Origin: Bacteroidales bacterium
Lineage (GTDB): Bacteria; Bacteroidota; Bacteroidia; Bacteroidales; UBA3824
DNA: 64,000 nt
Assembly (NCBI GenBank): GCA_016286055.1
Contig: JAEERW010000012.1
Span: forward strand, 1-64,000
Direction of reading: 5' to 3'
The notes beneath the pieces were generated by a model. That model was not told the DNA's origin. It made no database searches and worked only from the letters and a program-made list of their open reading frames with translations. A program made the translations under genes and the position numbers. Shown piece by piece: positions 26,408-33,518 of this stretch (positions are counted from its first letter, which is position 1; each line of letters starts with the position of its first letter).

Positions 26408-28503
26408 AGTAACCCCTCCTTAATATATGTAGGAACTTGCCATGTATTTCCCTCTTTTTCAGCAAGAATCAAATTAATTGCTAATGCAGCCTTGCTTTCA
26501 ATTCCATTTGCTGCCAAATTATATGGGTTTTGGTCATTTTTGAAAGTTGACAAAGCGTCTGCGTTTAGTGCTGTTTCGTCGATATCGCTTTGTTTTATAA
26601 AATCAGCATTTAATTTGAAAAAATCATCTTCAAAACTGCGGGGTTGATAATCGCCTTCTTTCGTTTGAAAACAAACCATCATATTACCGTCTTCATCACA
26701 GGACATTTTATTATCAGCATCATTCCAACTAAAAAGTTTATCCTTTGGCAATAATCTCATATAAAATGCAACATCACAATTATTATTAAAATAATGCTTC
26801 AATGCAGCATTTGAGGTAACATAGAGATTCCCTTCTTCATATTGACATTTTTTGTGATGTCCTTCGGGCGAACAAATGTCAATATCAGTAATTACCAACA
26901 TTTTCGTTAGTCCAATAAAATGAAAAAATTTTTCAAAAATGTGAGAGTGTGCTCCGACTGGTAAAACAGAGATTTTTTGCGACAAAAGACCTAATTCTCC
27001 ATTAGATTCATCAGGTTTCTGTTCGTCATCAATTTTTTTCATCATCAATGGTAGTAAAATACGTTCAGTATCACCTTCTATAAATACTGCCTTATCGGCA
27101 AAAAATAACTCGCTATTCATCACTGTAAGATACTGTTTCAGAAATCTATAAGCATTATCGTCATCTTCATACATTTTTGCTAAATCTTGTAAATTTTTGG
27201 ATATCACACAATTACTAAAATCTGAGCGTTTTAAATACTTAATGGCTTTAAAATCATCACAATTGGCGACAATATGCGAAGAGTGTGTTGTTATGATTGA
27301 TTGTAGCGTGGATTTAACTCCGTTTTTCCCGACTATTCCATCACCAAGCAATTTCTTTATATTTCTAATAAAGACATATTGCATTTGTGGGTGTGTATGA
27401 GCCTCCGGCTCTTCAATAATAAGTAAGTTAATATCGGCAGGTCTACGATTTGTTACACGCTTCATTCGTTCAACAATCAACTTAATCTCAAAAATCATAG
27501 AAATCAAGTTCATATAACCGAGTCCGTTATAATTTTCAGGCAAATCTCGCTGACTGTGTTCGTAAACAACCGTTGTGTTACCTTTTAAAAGTTCACGATG
27601 CCTAAGTGTTGAAACTACTTTAATCAAAGTTTCTTGTTTCCGCATACCACCTAGGTCGCCAATAGTCTTTATTATATTGTCAAAAATATTACTATATATT
27701 TTTGTTAGTTCTTGATCTGTTTCTTTTAATCTTGCAATAAATTGTTCTCGTGTATCTGCATTGGATTCGTCTTCACCTTGTACATCGTATAATTTTGATG
27801 TTTGCTCCGAAAGGGTATGGTCTGCGTCTTTATTATCGACACCACGCCGTGCACTAATATATTCAAAATTTATAACATCATCTAAATGGAAACCTTGAAG
27901 TCCATCCAACTTTATAAAACGGTTTTCATTAAGAACCATATCTTGTTTTTCAACATGTACAGATTTGCGCACAATCTGAAAATATTTGGAGTGATTTGCA
28001 TTCATAAACTCTCGTTTATCAAACTTTGTTTCAGAATTTTCATTTTGGTGCGTTGCTGTAAATTTGGATTTAACATGATTATAGTCTGTAATCAAACGTG
28101 AATAACAGTTATAATCAAGTTGGTAGTCAAACCCAATGGCAAAATAATTATTGCCATCTTCAAGATTAGTGAGTATCTTATTCCCAATATTATCAAGACT
28201 ATCAGAATCTGAGAATTCTGCAATCAAACGAAGTGAAATCCCTATTGATTGATAATCTTTTTCTTCCAGTTGTGGTTGCTCCAATATATCTTCAATTTCT
28301 TTTTGGAAATCTAGGTTAAAATCATTATATTGGAATTTTCTTGTCCGTTCTTTGCCGCTGTTAATAAACTTATCAAGAACGATTAGCAACGATGTCTTAC
28401 CCACATTATTCTTACCAACAATGAGGGACAAATCGGGTTGCAAGTCGATTACGAAGTCTTTTAACAGACGAAAATTTTTGACACGTATTTGCTTTATTAC
28501 CAT
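26392..28503 (-). CDS. gajA: GajA-like OLD-family ATPase/TOPRIM nuclease (Gabija)
   Basis: A 703-aa class 2 OLD protein. The ABC-type ATPase has GKNNVGKTS (30-38), a signature-like NGLGYMN (326-332) and Walker B LLIIEEPEAHTHP (360-372). The TOPRIM nuclease has FIEGDTE (474-480) and TDID (539-542), the acidic metal-binding residues. In Gabija, GajA cuts DNA when nucleotide levels fall during phage infection. It is the first gene of the pair and is driven by the promoter at 28524-28554. Family assignment is firm; the Gabija label rests on gene order. Confidence 0.82.
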   Translation of the reverse strand: MVIKQIRVKNFRLLKDFVIDLQPDLSLIVGKNNVGKTSLLIVLDKFINSGKERTRKFQYNDFNLDFQKEIEDILEQPQLEEKDYQSIGISLRLIAEFSDSDSLDNIGNKILTNLEDGNNYFAIGFDYQLDYNCYSRLITDYNHVKSKFTATHQNENSETKFDKREFMNANHSKYFQIVRKSVHVEKQDMVLNENRFIKLDGLQGFHLDDVINFEYISARRGVDNKDADHTLSEQTSKLYDVQGEDESNADTREQFIARLKETDQELTKIYSNIFDNIIKTIGDLGGMRKQETLIKVVSTLRHRELLKGNTTVVYEHSQRDLPENYNGLGYMNLISMIFEIKLIVERMKRVTNRRPADINLLIIEEPEAHTHPQMQYVFIRNIKKLLGDGIVGKNGVKSTLQSIITTHSSHIVANCDDFKAIKYLKRSDFSNCVISKNLQDLAKMYEDDDNAYRFLKQYLTVMNSELFFADKAVFIEGDTERILLPLMMKKIDDEQKPDESNGELGLLSQKISVLPVGAHSHIFEKFFHFIGLTKMLVITDIDICSPEGHHKKCQYEEGNLYVTSNAALKHYFNNNCDVAFYMRLLPKDKLFSWNDADNKMSCDEDGNMMVCFQTKEGDYQPRSFEDDFFKLNADFIKQSDIDETALNADALSTFKNDQNPYNLAANGIESKAALAINLILAEKEGNTWQVPTYIKEGLLWLRS

Positions 28504-28523
28504 AAACTATAAGTTTTTTATTG

Positions 28524-28554
28524 CAAAGATAAGACATAATCAACAAAAATGCAA
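28524..28554 (-). promoter_or_regulatory. Promoter of the Gabija-like pair
   Basis: Minus-strand TTG (28554-28552), a 20-base spacer and TATCTTTG (28531-28524), 21 bases before the gajA-like start. Confidence 0.7.
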
Positions 28555-28604
28555 TAGCACAGGAAGTAAATGACCAAACCAATAATTATTTAGTGAAAAA
28601 TCTT

Positions 28605-28612
28605 TATCTTTG
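28605..28612 (+). promoter_or_regulatory. -7 element of the small NTPase gene
   Basis: TATCTTTG, 26 bases before the ATG at 28638. It is divergent from the Gabija promoter. Confidence 0.55.
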
Positions 28613-28637
28613 AATTCACAACTAAACATAATTAACC

Positions 28638-29150
28638 ATGCTCATTCTTATTACCGGCGCATCATACACAGGCAAAACGCTTTTGGCGCAGCGATTGCTC
28701 GAAAAATATAAATTTCCATACCTATCAATCGACCATCTAAAAATGGGTTTGATTCGTAGCGGCAACACCACGCTTACTCCCGAAGACGATGATGCCCTCA
28801 CCGCTTATCTTTGGCCTATCGTCAGCGAAATAATGAAAACCGCTATCGAAAACAACCAAAACCTTATTGTAGAAGGATGCTATGTGCCCTTTGATTGGCG
28901 GCGCGATTTTGATGCAAACTATTTACAATCAATACGTTTCATCTGTCTTGTAATGACCGATAATTATATACTCCATCATTTTGAAGACATCAAAACCCAT
29001 TGCTCCGACATCGAACATCGTCTCTACGGCGCAGATTGCACCATCGAAAGTCTCAAACGCGACAATCAAAAGTACCTAAACGGTTTTAAATCCGCCGGCG
29101 AAGATGTGGTAATGATTGACGATGAATATCCATTATCTGGAATTTTGTGA
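28638..29150 (+). CDS. Small P-loop NTPase/kinase-like protein
   Basis: A 170-aa protein beginning MLILITGASYTGKT, with the P-loop GASYTGKT at 7-14, and a fold resembling AAA_33/adenylate-kinase-like small kinases. LIVEGCYVP near 76-84 is probably the second strand. The substrate is unknown. Its last codons (Gly-Ile-Leu-stop, GGAATTTTGTGA) form the first copy of the repeat array at 29139-29216, so the reading frame ends inside a repeat unit. Confidence 0.65.
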   Translation: MLILITGASYTGKTLLAQRLLEKYKFPYLSIDHLKMGLIRSGNTTLTPEDDDALTAYLWPIVSEIMKTAIENNQNLIVEGCYVPFDWRRDFDANYLQSIRFICLVMTDNYILHHFEDIKTHCSDIEHRLYGADCTIESLKRDNQKYLNGFKSAGEDVVMIDDEYPLSGIL

Positions 29151-29216
29151 TTTTTCGGGGTAAAACAGGTGGAATTTTGTGATTTTTTAAGCAAAAATAG
29201 CCGGAATTTTGTGATT
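29139..29216. repeat. 32-bp repeat array C, at the 3' end of the NTPase gene
   Basis: GGAATTTTGTGATT occurs at 29139, 29171 and 29203, an exact 32-base period, with partly similar A/T-rich sequence between. The first copy supplies the stop codon of the NTPase gene. Palindromic character is weaker than in arrays A and D. Confidence 0.75.
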
Positions 29217-29334
29217 ACCTATTATCATACCTCTTAAAATCAATTACTTAATAAATAATCCCTATTTCCTCACCTTTTTGCTCAAAAAATATATGCTTTG
29301 GAGGATTGAATCGGGTGTGTAATAGAAAAAATAC

Positions 29335-29342
29335 TATATTTG
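29335..29342 (+). promoter_or_regulatory. -7 element of the carboxylesterase gene
   Basis: TATATTTG followed by CC, 29 bases before the ATG at 29371. No clear -33 box. Confidence 0.5.
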
Positions 29343-29370
29343 CCTTCAAAATAACAAACACATTAATGAT

Positions 29371-30861
29371 ATGAAAAAATTACTTTTTCTTGCTCTTGGC
29401 GCAATGATGATGGCATCGTGCGCTACGCAAACACAACAAAACACTTGCACCAACAACAACCCCGTGCTGACTATCGAAGGCGGTCAGGTTCAGGGCGTTA
29501 ACACTGAAAAAGAGGGCGTTATTGTTTATAAAGGAATTCCCTACGCCGCTCCTCCGATTGGCGAAAACCGTTGGCGTGCTCCTCAGCCAGTAGTGCCGTG
29601 GAAAGGCGTTAAGGTGTGCGACAGTTTTGGTCATCCTGCATTTCAAGGCGCACATTACAACGGCGGATACACCACCGAATGGGGCTACGGCGACGAAAAG
29701 GCTTACAGCGAAGATTGTCTCTACCTCAACGTTTACACCAAGGCGTCGGCTCAGCCCGAAAAGAAACTCCCCGTGGCTATTTGGATTTTTGGCGGCGGAC
29801 TGCGGGAAGGCTGGGGCTCTGAACCCGAATTCGACGGTCAAGAATGGGCTGCCAAAGACGTGGTTTTGGTAACGTTCAACTACCGCGTGGGTCCGTTCGG
29901 ATTTTTTGCGCATCCCGAAATTTCAGCCGAAGACCCCGCTCACGCCACTGGCAACTGGGGCACTCTCGACCAAATAGAGGTGATGAAATGGGTGAAGAAA
30001 AACATCGCACAGTTTGGCGGCGACCCCGAAAACGTTATGATTTTTGGTCAGAGCGCAGGCGGACGTAGCACCAAATTCCTCTCCTCATCGCCCCTCACCA
30101 AAGGTCTGTTTAACAAGGCTGTAATAATGAGCGCAAGCGGATTGCAGAAGCCATTACCCAAGGAAGAAGCCGACAAATTGCCCGCATTTTTCCGTCAGAG
30201 CCAACTTACCCTTGCCGAGGCTGAGGCTCAGATTAAAGAAGTTTGCGATTGGGCTAACTTAAAGACTCTCAAAGACCTACGAGCCGCTTCTACCGAAGAA
30301 ATCTACGCCCTCGGACCTATGTATACTCGTGTAACAGGCAAACGCAGTTGCTTAAACGCCGGTCCGATAGCACCTTACGTCGACGGATATGTTCTTCCAA
30401 AGGCTTTTGACGATGCCTGCATTGCCAACGAAATTGCCGACGTGCCTTATATGATTGGCTGCACGCTCAACGACCCCGGAAATATGGCTGACCAAATTGT
30501 GGATTTCTGTCTCAACCGTCAGGAAAACAACGGCAAGGCGTGGGCATATCAGTTTGCCCGTTCCCTACCCGACGACGGCAGCCATCCCGAGGACTACCTC
30601 AAAGGCGCGTTCCACTCGTCAGACCTCTGGTATGTGTTTAAATCGTTGAAACACTGTTGGCGTCCGTGGACTCAGGGCGATTGGGACTTGTCGGAACGTA
30701 TGCTCACCGCTTGGAGCAACTTTGCCAAATACTCCGACCCCAACGGCGCTAACGGCGGCGACTGGAAACCATACACATCTGAGAACAAACAGTTTATGCG
30801 TTTCAAATTAGACGAAAAAGATGCAGAGGCTTCCTCGCTCGGCGAACCTATGAAACCGTAA
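29371..30861 (+). CDS. Type B carboxylesterase-family lipoprotein
   Basis: A 496-aa alpha/beta-hydrolase with a lipoprotein signal (MMMASC, Cys17). Family motifs EDCLYLNVY (114-122) and the nucleophile elbow FGQSAGG (225-231, Ser228) are present, as is the histidine block GAFHSSDLW. The usual acid motif (GxxxDEG) reads LNDPG, so the catalytic acid is not where expected. It hydrolyses esters outside the cytoplasm; the substrate is unknown. It ends at a terminator that is part of a 90-bp direct repeat. Confidence 0.85.
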   Translation: MKKLLFLALGAMMMASCATQTQQNTCTNNNPVLTIEGGQVQGVNTEKEGVIVYKGIPYAAPPIGENRWRAPQPVVPWKGVKVCDSFGHPAFQGAHYNGGYTTEWGYGDEKAYSEDCLYLNVYTKASAQPEKKLPVAIWIFGGGLREGWGSEPEFDGQEWAAKDVVLVTFNYRVGPFGFFAHPEISAEDPAHATGNWGTLDQIEVMKWVKKNIAQFGGDPENVMIFGQSAGGRSTKFLSSSPLTKGLFNKAVIMSASGLQKPLPKEEADKLPAFFRQSQLTLAEAEAQIKEVCDWANLKTLKDLRAASTEEIYALGPMYTRVTGKRSCLNAGPIAPYVDGYVLPKAFDDACIANEIADVPYMIGCTLNDPGNMADQIVDFCLNRQENNGKAWAYQFARSLPDDGSHPEDYLKGAFHSSDLWYVFKSLKHCWRPWTQGDWDLSERMLTAWSNFAKYSDPNGANGGDWKPYTSENKQFMRFKLDEKDAEASSLGEPMKP

Positions 30862-30874
30862 CACACCATAATTA

Positions 30875-30964
30875 AATACAACAAAAAAGCCTTTCACTCT
30901 TGCTTGGTGAAGGGCTTTTTTGATTTACATAATCAACCTAATTCTGCCATCCTCTTTTACAAAA
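30875..30964. repeat. 90-bp direct repeat, left copy
   Basis: Bases 30875-30964 match 31787-31876 with only three differences. The repeat holds a terminator hairpin and the last 12 or so codons (minus strand) of the HARE-like gene at 31837. The two copies enclose an 822-bp segment with a toxin-antitoxin module. Confidence 0.92.
30883..30921 (+). terminator. Terminator after the carboxylesterase gene
   Basis: AAAAGCCTTTCAC pairs with GTGAAGGGCTTTTTT. The hairpin is symmetric and can stop transcription from either side. Confidence 0.85.
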
Positions 30965-30965
30965 A

Positions 30966-31050
30966 CAACTAATGATTCAAGCGTTGATAAACAGATAGAT
31001 GCATTGGTTTTAACAGCGGAGAAAATAAAGGTGGTGAAAGTGAAAAAATA
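30966..31050 (+). pseudogene. Possible 3' remnant of a DNA methylase-like gene
   Basis: An open plus-strand frame ends VDKQIDALVLTAEKIKVVKVKK followed by TAA (piece shown in two parts: VDKQIDALV, LTAEKIKVVKVKK). It resembles the 'IDxLVYxLYGLTxEEIxIVE' tail common in N6-adenine methylases of restriction systems, with five residues missing. Only about 27 codons are left, so the match is weak. Confidence 0.25.
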
Positions 31051-31052
31051 AA

Positions 31053-31084
31053 TTTGGCAAATAAAAATTTTAATTGTATTTTTG
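31053..31084 (+). promoter_or_regulatory. Promoter of the second PIN toxin module
   Basis: TTTG (31053-31056), a 20-base spacer and TATTTTTG (31077-31084). Transcription would start near 31091, which selects the ATG at 31110 and not the upstream start at 31086. Confidence 0.7.
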
Positions 31085-31109
31085 AGTGTTGAATCAAACT
31101 CATAGAATT

Positions 31110-31382
31110 ATGTATACAAACACATACAAGGCAGATTACAACACAGCCGAAAACTATTTCAAGTTTTTGAACCCGTTGAGCGACAGTATCAAACTTTGTT
31201 TGCTGAAAATGCTAACGGATTCGTTGGTTGTTGCCCCTACACAAACCGAAGAAAAGAAAAAAACTTCATTGTCGAAACTTTTCGGTGTATGGGCAGACTA
31301 TCCCGAAATGGATAACATCGAAGATATCATCAAAAACAGCCGCACAAACGGACATCTACGTCAAACTGCATCCTTTGATTGA
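31110..31382 (+). CDS. Antitoxin of the second PIN toxin module
   Basis: A 90-aa protein two bases upstream of a PIN toxin. The segment GVWADYPEMDNIEDIIKNSR parallels GMWSDENFPPIDEMLDDLKKSR (read as two pieces) in the antitoxin at 10377-10613, and LSDSIKLCLLKML parallels LSNEDKICVAEQLL. The N-terminus probably gives dimerisation or DNA binding, and the tail blocks the toxin. The start is chosen from the promoter. Confidence 0.72.
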   Translation: MYTNTYKADYNTAENYFKFLNPLSDSIKLCLLKMLTDSLVVAPTQTEEKKKTSLSKLFGVWADYPEMDNIEDIIKNSRTNGHLRQTASFD

Positions 31383-31384
31383 CT

Positions 31385-31783
31385 ATGAAAAAATATCTTT
31401 TGGACACCAACATCTGTATTTTCTATCTGAAAGGGATGTACGAATTGAATAAGAAAATAGAAAAAGTCGGACAAAAAAATTGTTTCATTTCCGAAATAAC
31501 AGTGGCTGAGTTGTTGTATGGTGCATACCATAGCAAAAGTAAAAAGCACATTTCAGAAGCACGTCAATTTATTGAGGAGTTTACGGTCATACCCTTTGCA
31601 GGACTTGCTGATGATTTTGCCAAACAAAAGGATATGCTCACAGACAAGGGGCAGATGATTGACGATTTCGATATAATGATTGGTGTGTCTGCTCTCAAAC
31701 ACGGCTGTATAATGGTAACTGAAAACATCAAGCATTTTTCAAGAATAGATAGCCTTGATATTGAGAATTGGATCAATAGATAA
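31385..31783 (+). CDS. PIN-domain toxin, VapC type
   Basis: A 132-aa PIN ribonuclease. Acidic sites are in LLDTN (Asp7), TVAEL and DDFDIMIG; MVTEN follows. It shares LLDTN-C-I, ISEITVAEL, DDFD-IG and DIENWI with the toxin at 10610-11026, so the two are paralogues. An alternative start (TTG at 31379) adds two residues; the ATG at 31385 was preferred. The module lies between the 90-bp direct repeats. Confidence 0.88.
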   Translation: MKKYLLDTNICIFYLKGMYELNKKIEKVGQKNCFISEITVAELLYGAYHSKSKKHISEARQFIEEFTVIPFAGLADDFAKQKDMLTDKGQMIDDFDIMIGVSALKHGCIMVTENIKHFSRIDSLDIENWINR

Positions 31784-31786
31784 AAT

Positions 31787-31876
31787 AATACAACAAAAAA
31801 GCCTTTCACTCTTGCTGGGTGAAGGGCTTTTTTGTTTTACATAATCAACCTAATTCTGCCATCCTCCTTTACAAAA
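31787..31876. repeat. 90-bp direct repeat, right copy
   Basis: Matches 30875-30964 with three substitutions. Here the repeat continues into the intact HARE-like gene, so this copy is the original junction and the left one its partial copy, or the reverse of an insertion. Confidence 0.92.
31794..31833. terminator. Bidirectional terminator between the PIN toxin and HARE-like genes
   Basis: The same hairpin as at 30883-30921. It lies 10 bases after the toxin stop and just before the end of the minus-strand gene at 31837. Confidence 0.85.
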
Positions 31877-32043
31877 GTTTCGCGGTGGCGCATAATAACG
31901 GCATAAACCTGCTGAATAGTAACAGGTTTGCCATCTTTACGCTTATGCAGACCGCGGGCATTAATCATATCAGTGATTTGCTCCACCCTCAGCCCGTGCC
32001 CACCTGAGGCTATAAGATAAACGATTGCTTCTACAAGGGACAT
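31837..32043 (-). CDS. Stand-alone HARE-HTH-like winged-helix protein
   Basis: A 68-aa protein. Its pattern (SLVEAIVYLIASGGHGLRV, EQITDMINARGL, GKPVTIQQVYAVIMRH, FVKEDGRIRLIM) matches the HARE-HTH winged helix found fused to nucleases, RNA polymerase delta and chromatin proteins. Here it stands alone. It probably binds nucleic acid. A near-perfect promoter lies upstream at 32078-32109. Assignment is by eye. Confidence 0.55.
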   Translation of the reverse strand: MSLVEAIVYLIASGGHGLRVEQITDMINARGLHKRKDGKPVTIQQVYAVIMRHRETFVKEDGRIRLIM

Positions 32044-32077
32044 TTTATTATTTACTTTAACAATTCTATTCTGCTAA

Positions 32078-32109
32078 CAAAAATAAAAATAGATTACCAA
32101 ATGTGCAAA
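32078..32109 (-). promoter_or_regulatory. Promoter of the HARE-like gene
   Basis: Minus-strand TTTG (32109-32106), a 20-base spacer and TATTTTTG (32085-32078), 35 bases before the start codon. Confidence 0.7.
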
Positions 32110-32394
32110 AAAAGATGGATTTGGTAAAAAATTGATGAGATTTAAATATTGACCCTTTTTTAAAAGTCAAGTGTTTTATTATTTTTTTGAAGTGGTGAGG
32201 GTTTATATATATTTAAGGTGTGGTTGTTTTTCTCGCTTTCAGCCTACGGACATTACTACGATAAATATCGGTACTAATGCTTTAAACTTGATGTTTGTTG
32301 ATATTTTCAAAAATAGTATATTTTTACCTTCGGTTTGATACAATCCTTTTCTTAATTTCCTATCATTATGCAATTTACAATCCCACAAAAAAAA
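32110..32394. other. Non-coding stretch
   Basis: About 285 A/T-rich bases between the HARE-like promoter and the flavoprotein terminator. A TTGAC/GTCAA inverted pair lies near 32149-32170 and a promoter-like TTTG-N19-TATATTTT near 32297-32328 on the plus strand, but no gene follows. Nothing else is recognisable. Confidence 0.5.
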
Positions 32395-32434
32395 CTCCGA
32401 ACCTAACGCCTATTTTTATTCGTTAAGTTCGGAG
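32395..32434 (-). terminator. Terminator after the Tat flavoprotein gene
   Basis: A 14-bp stem with one mismatch (CTCCGAACTTAACG with CGTTAGGTTCGGAG on the minus strand) followed by eight T at 32393-32386. Confidence 0.85.
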
Positions 32435-32471
32435 GTTAGTGTATTATGATGTAAAAATTTAAGGTCTACCC

Positions 32472-33254
32472 CTACCTCACAAAATTCATCATCTGCCACT
32501 TTTCCCTTTCGGGGAATTTGGCGGTGCCGGTGGCAAATTGTTTGAGCATATATGCCATATTGTCGGCGAGGGTGCGCATTGTTTGGAGACCTTCGGTATC
32601 TTGCGACACTTCACCTTCGGCGGCGCCATAACCAATGTTCCAATATTGCGATGTAACTATCGGCATATTAAGCATTTGAAACGGCATCTGCAAGGCTTGG
32701 AACGCTGCGGTGGCTCCTCCCCTACGGCATACGGCTACGGCTGCGGCTGGTTTGCCCTGCATATTGGCTCCTCCGGCGTAACACATACGCTGAACCACTG
32801 AGAGAACCTGTCCGGCGGGCTGTCCGTAATATACCGGCGAACCCACTACCACGGCGTCGCACTCGCTCATTTTGGCAATAATCTCGTTGCAAACGTCGTC
32901 GTCGAAAACACATTTGCCGAGACCCTTGGCGTGACACTGTCCGCAAGCCACACAGCCACGTACAGGACGGTTGCCCACGCCCACAATCTCGCTTTCGATA
33001 GAGTGCTTTTTCAGTTGTGCGGCTATCTCGCTCAGAAGGGTGAAGGTGTTGCCGTTGCGCCGTGCACTGCCGTTGATTAACAGCACTTTAAGGTTGTTGA
33101 TATTAACGCCTGCCGCCTCGGCGCACGATGCAAGAGCGCTTGTGCCCACCGATGCTACTGCGGCTGTGGCTGCCACTGCGCCAATACGTTTGATGGCGTC
33201 GCGGCGTGATATGTTTTCGTCGTTGTTTGCTTGAATGTTGTTTTGATTGTCCAT
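32472..33254 (-). CDS. Tat-exported NADPH-dependent FMN reductase/iron-sulfur flavoprotein
   Basis: A 260-aa protein with a twin-arginine signal (SRRDAIKRIG, Arg17-Arg18, then a hydrophobic A-rich stretch to about 48). The flavodoxin-like fold begins KVLLINGSARRNGNT. Four cysteines in CVACGQC and GKC (101, 104, 107, 115) resemble the iron-sulfur flavoprotein cluster site. Export of a flavoprotein through Tat, which carries folded cofactor-loaded proteins, is consistent. The electron partner is unknown. Confidence 0.85.
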   Translation of the reverse strand: MDNQNNIQANNDENISRRDAIKRIGAVAATAAVASVGTSALASCAEAAGVNINNLKVLLINGSARRNGNTFTLLSEIAAQLKKHSIESEIVGVGNRPVRGCVACGQCHAKGLGKCVFDDDVCNEIIAKMSECDAVVVGSPVYYGQPAGQVLSVVQRMCYAGGANMQGKPAAAVAVCRRGGATAAFQALQMPFQMLNMPIVTSQYWNIGYGAAEGEVSQDTEGLQTMRTLADNMAYMLKQFATGTAKFPEREKWQMMNFVR

Positions 33255-33357
33255 TTTTTTATCACTTTTAAATTAAATATTCGGGGGCAAGGTAATAAAA
33301 AAAATCAAGTGTTGTATGTGATATTTTCTACTGATTATTTTATGAAACAAAAATCCT

Positions 33358-33454
33358 CTACTTGGGATTTTCCTTTAAAATCCAAAGTAGTACTTGCGAT
33401 TTTCAATCAAAATCCAAAGTAGCACTTGCGATTTTCCTTTAAAATCACAAGTAG
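33358..33454. repeat. 32-bp palindromic repeat array D, before an AAA ATPase
   Basis: Three units (33358-33390, 33391-33422, 33423-33454), each an imperfect palindrome with CTACTT..GATTTT and AAAATC..AAGTAG arms around a 5-base loop. The array stops directly before the -33 region of the ATPase promoter. The sequence is unrelated to array A, but size and plan match. Confidence 0.88.
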
Positions 33455-33456
33455 AA

Positions 33457-33488
33457 TTGTTGTTTTTTAGAAAAAAGGATTATATTTG
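33457..33488 (+). promoter_or_regulatory. Promoter of the second DUF4143-type ATPase
   Basis: TTG (33457-33459 or 33460-33462), an 18-21 base spacer and TATATTTG (33481-33488), 31 bases before the ATG at 33519. Array D abuts it. Confidence 0.65.
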
Positions 33489-33518
33489 CAGTGGCAATAA
33501 ATTATAAAAAATGCGACT

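Noticed and set aside
30875-31876. Insertion sequence or transposon
   Set aside because: No transposase and no terminal inverted repeats; the flanks are 90-bp direct repeats.
33358-33454. CRISPR-like short repeats
   Set aside because: Every base belongs to a palindromic unit; there are only three units and no spacers.
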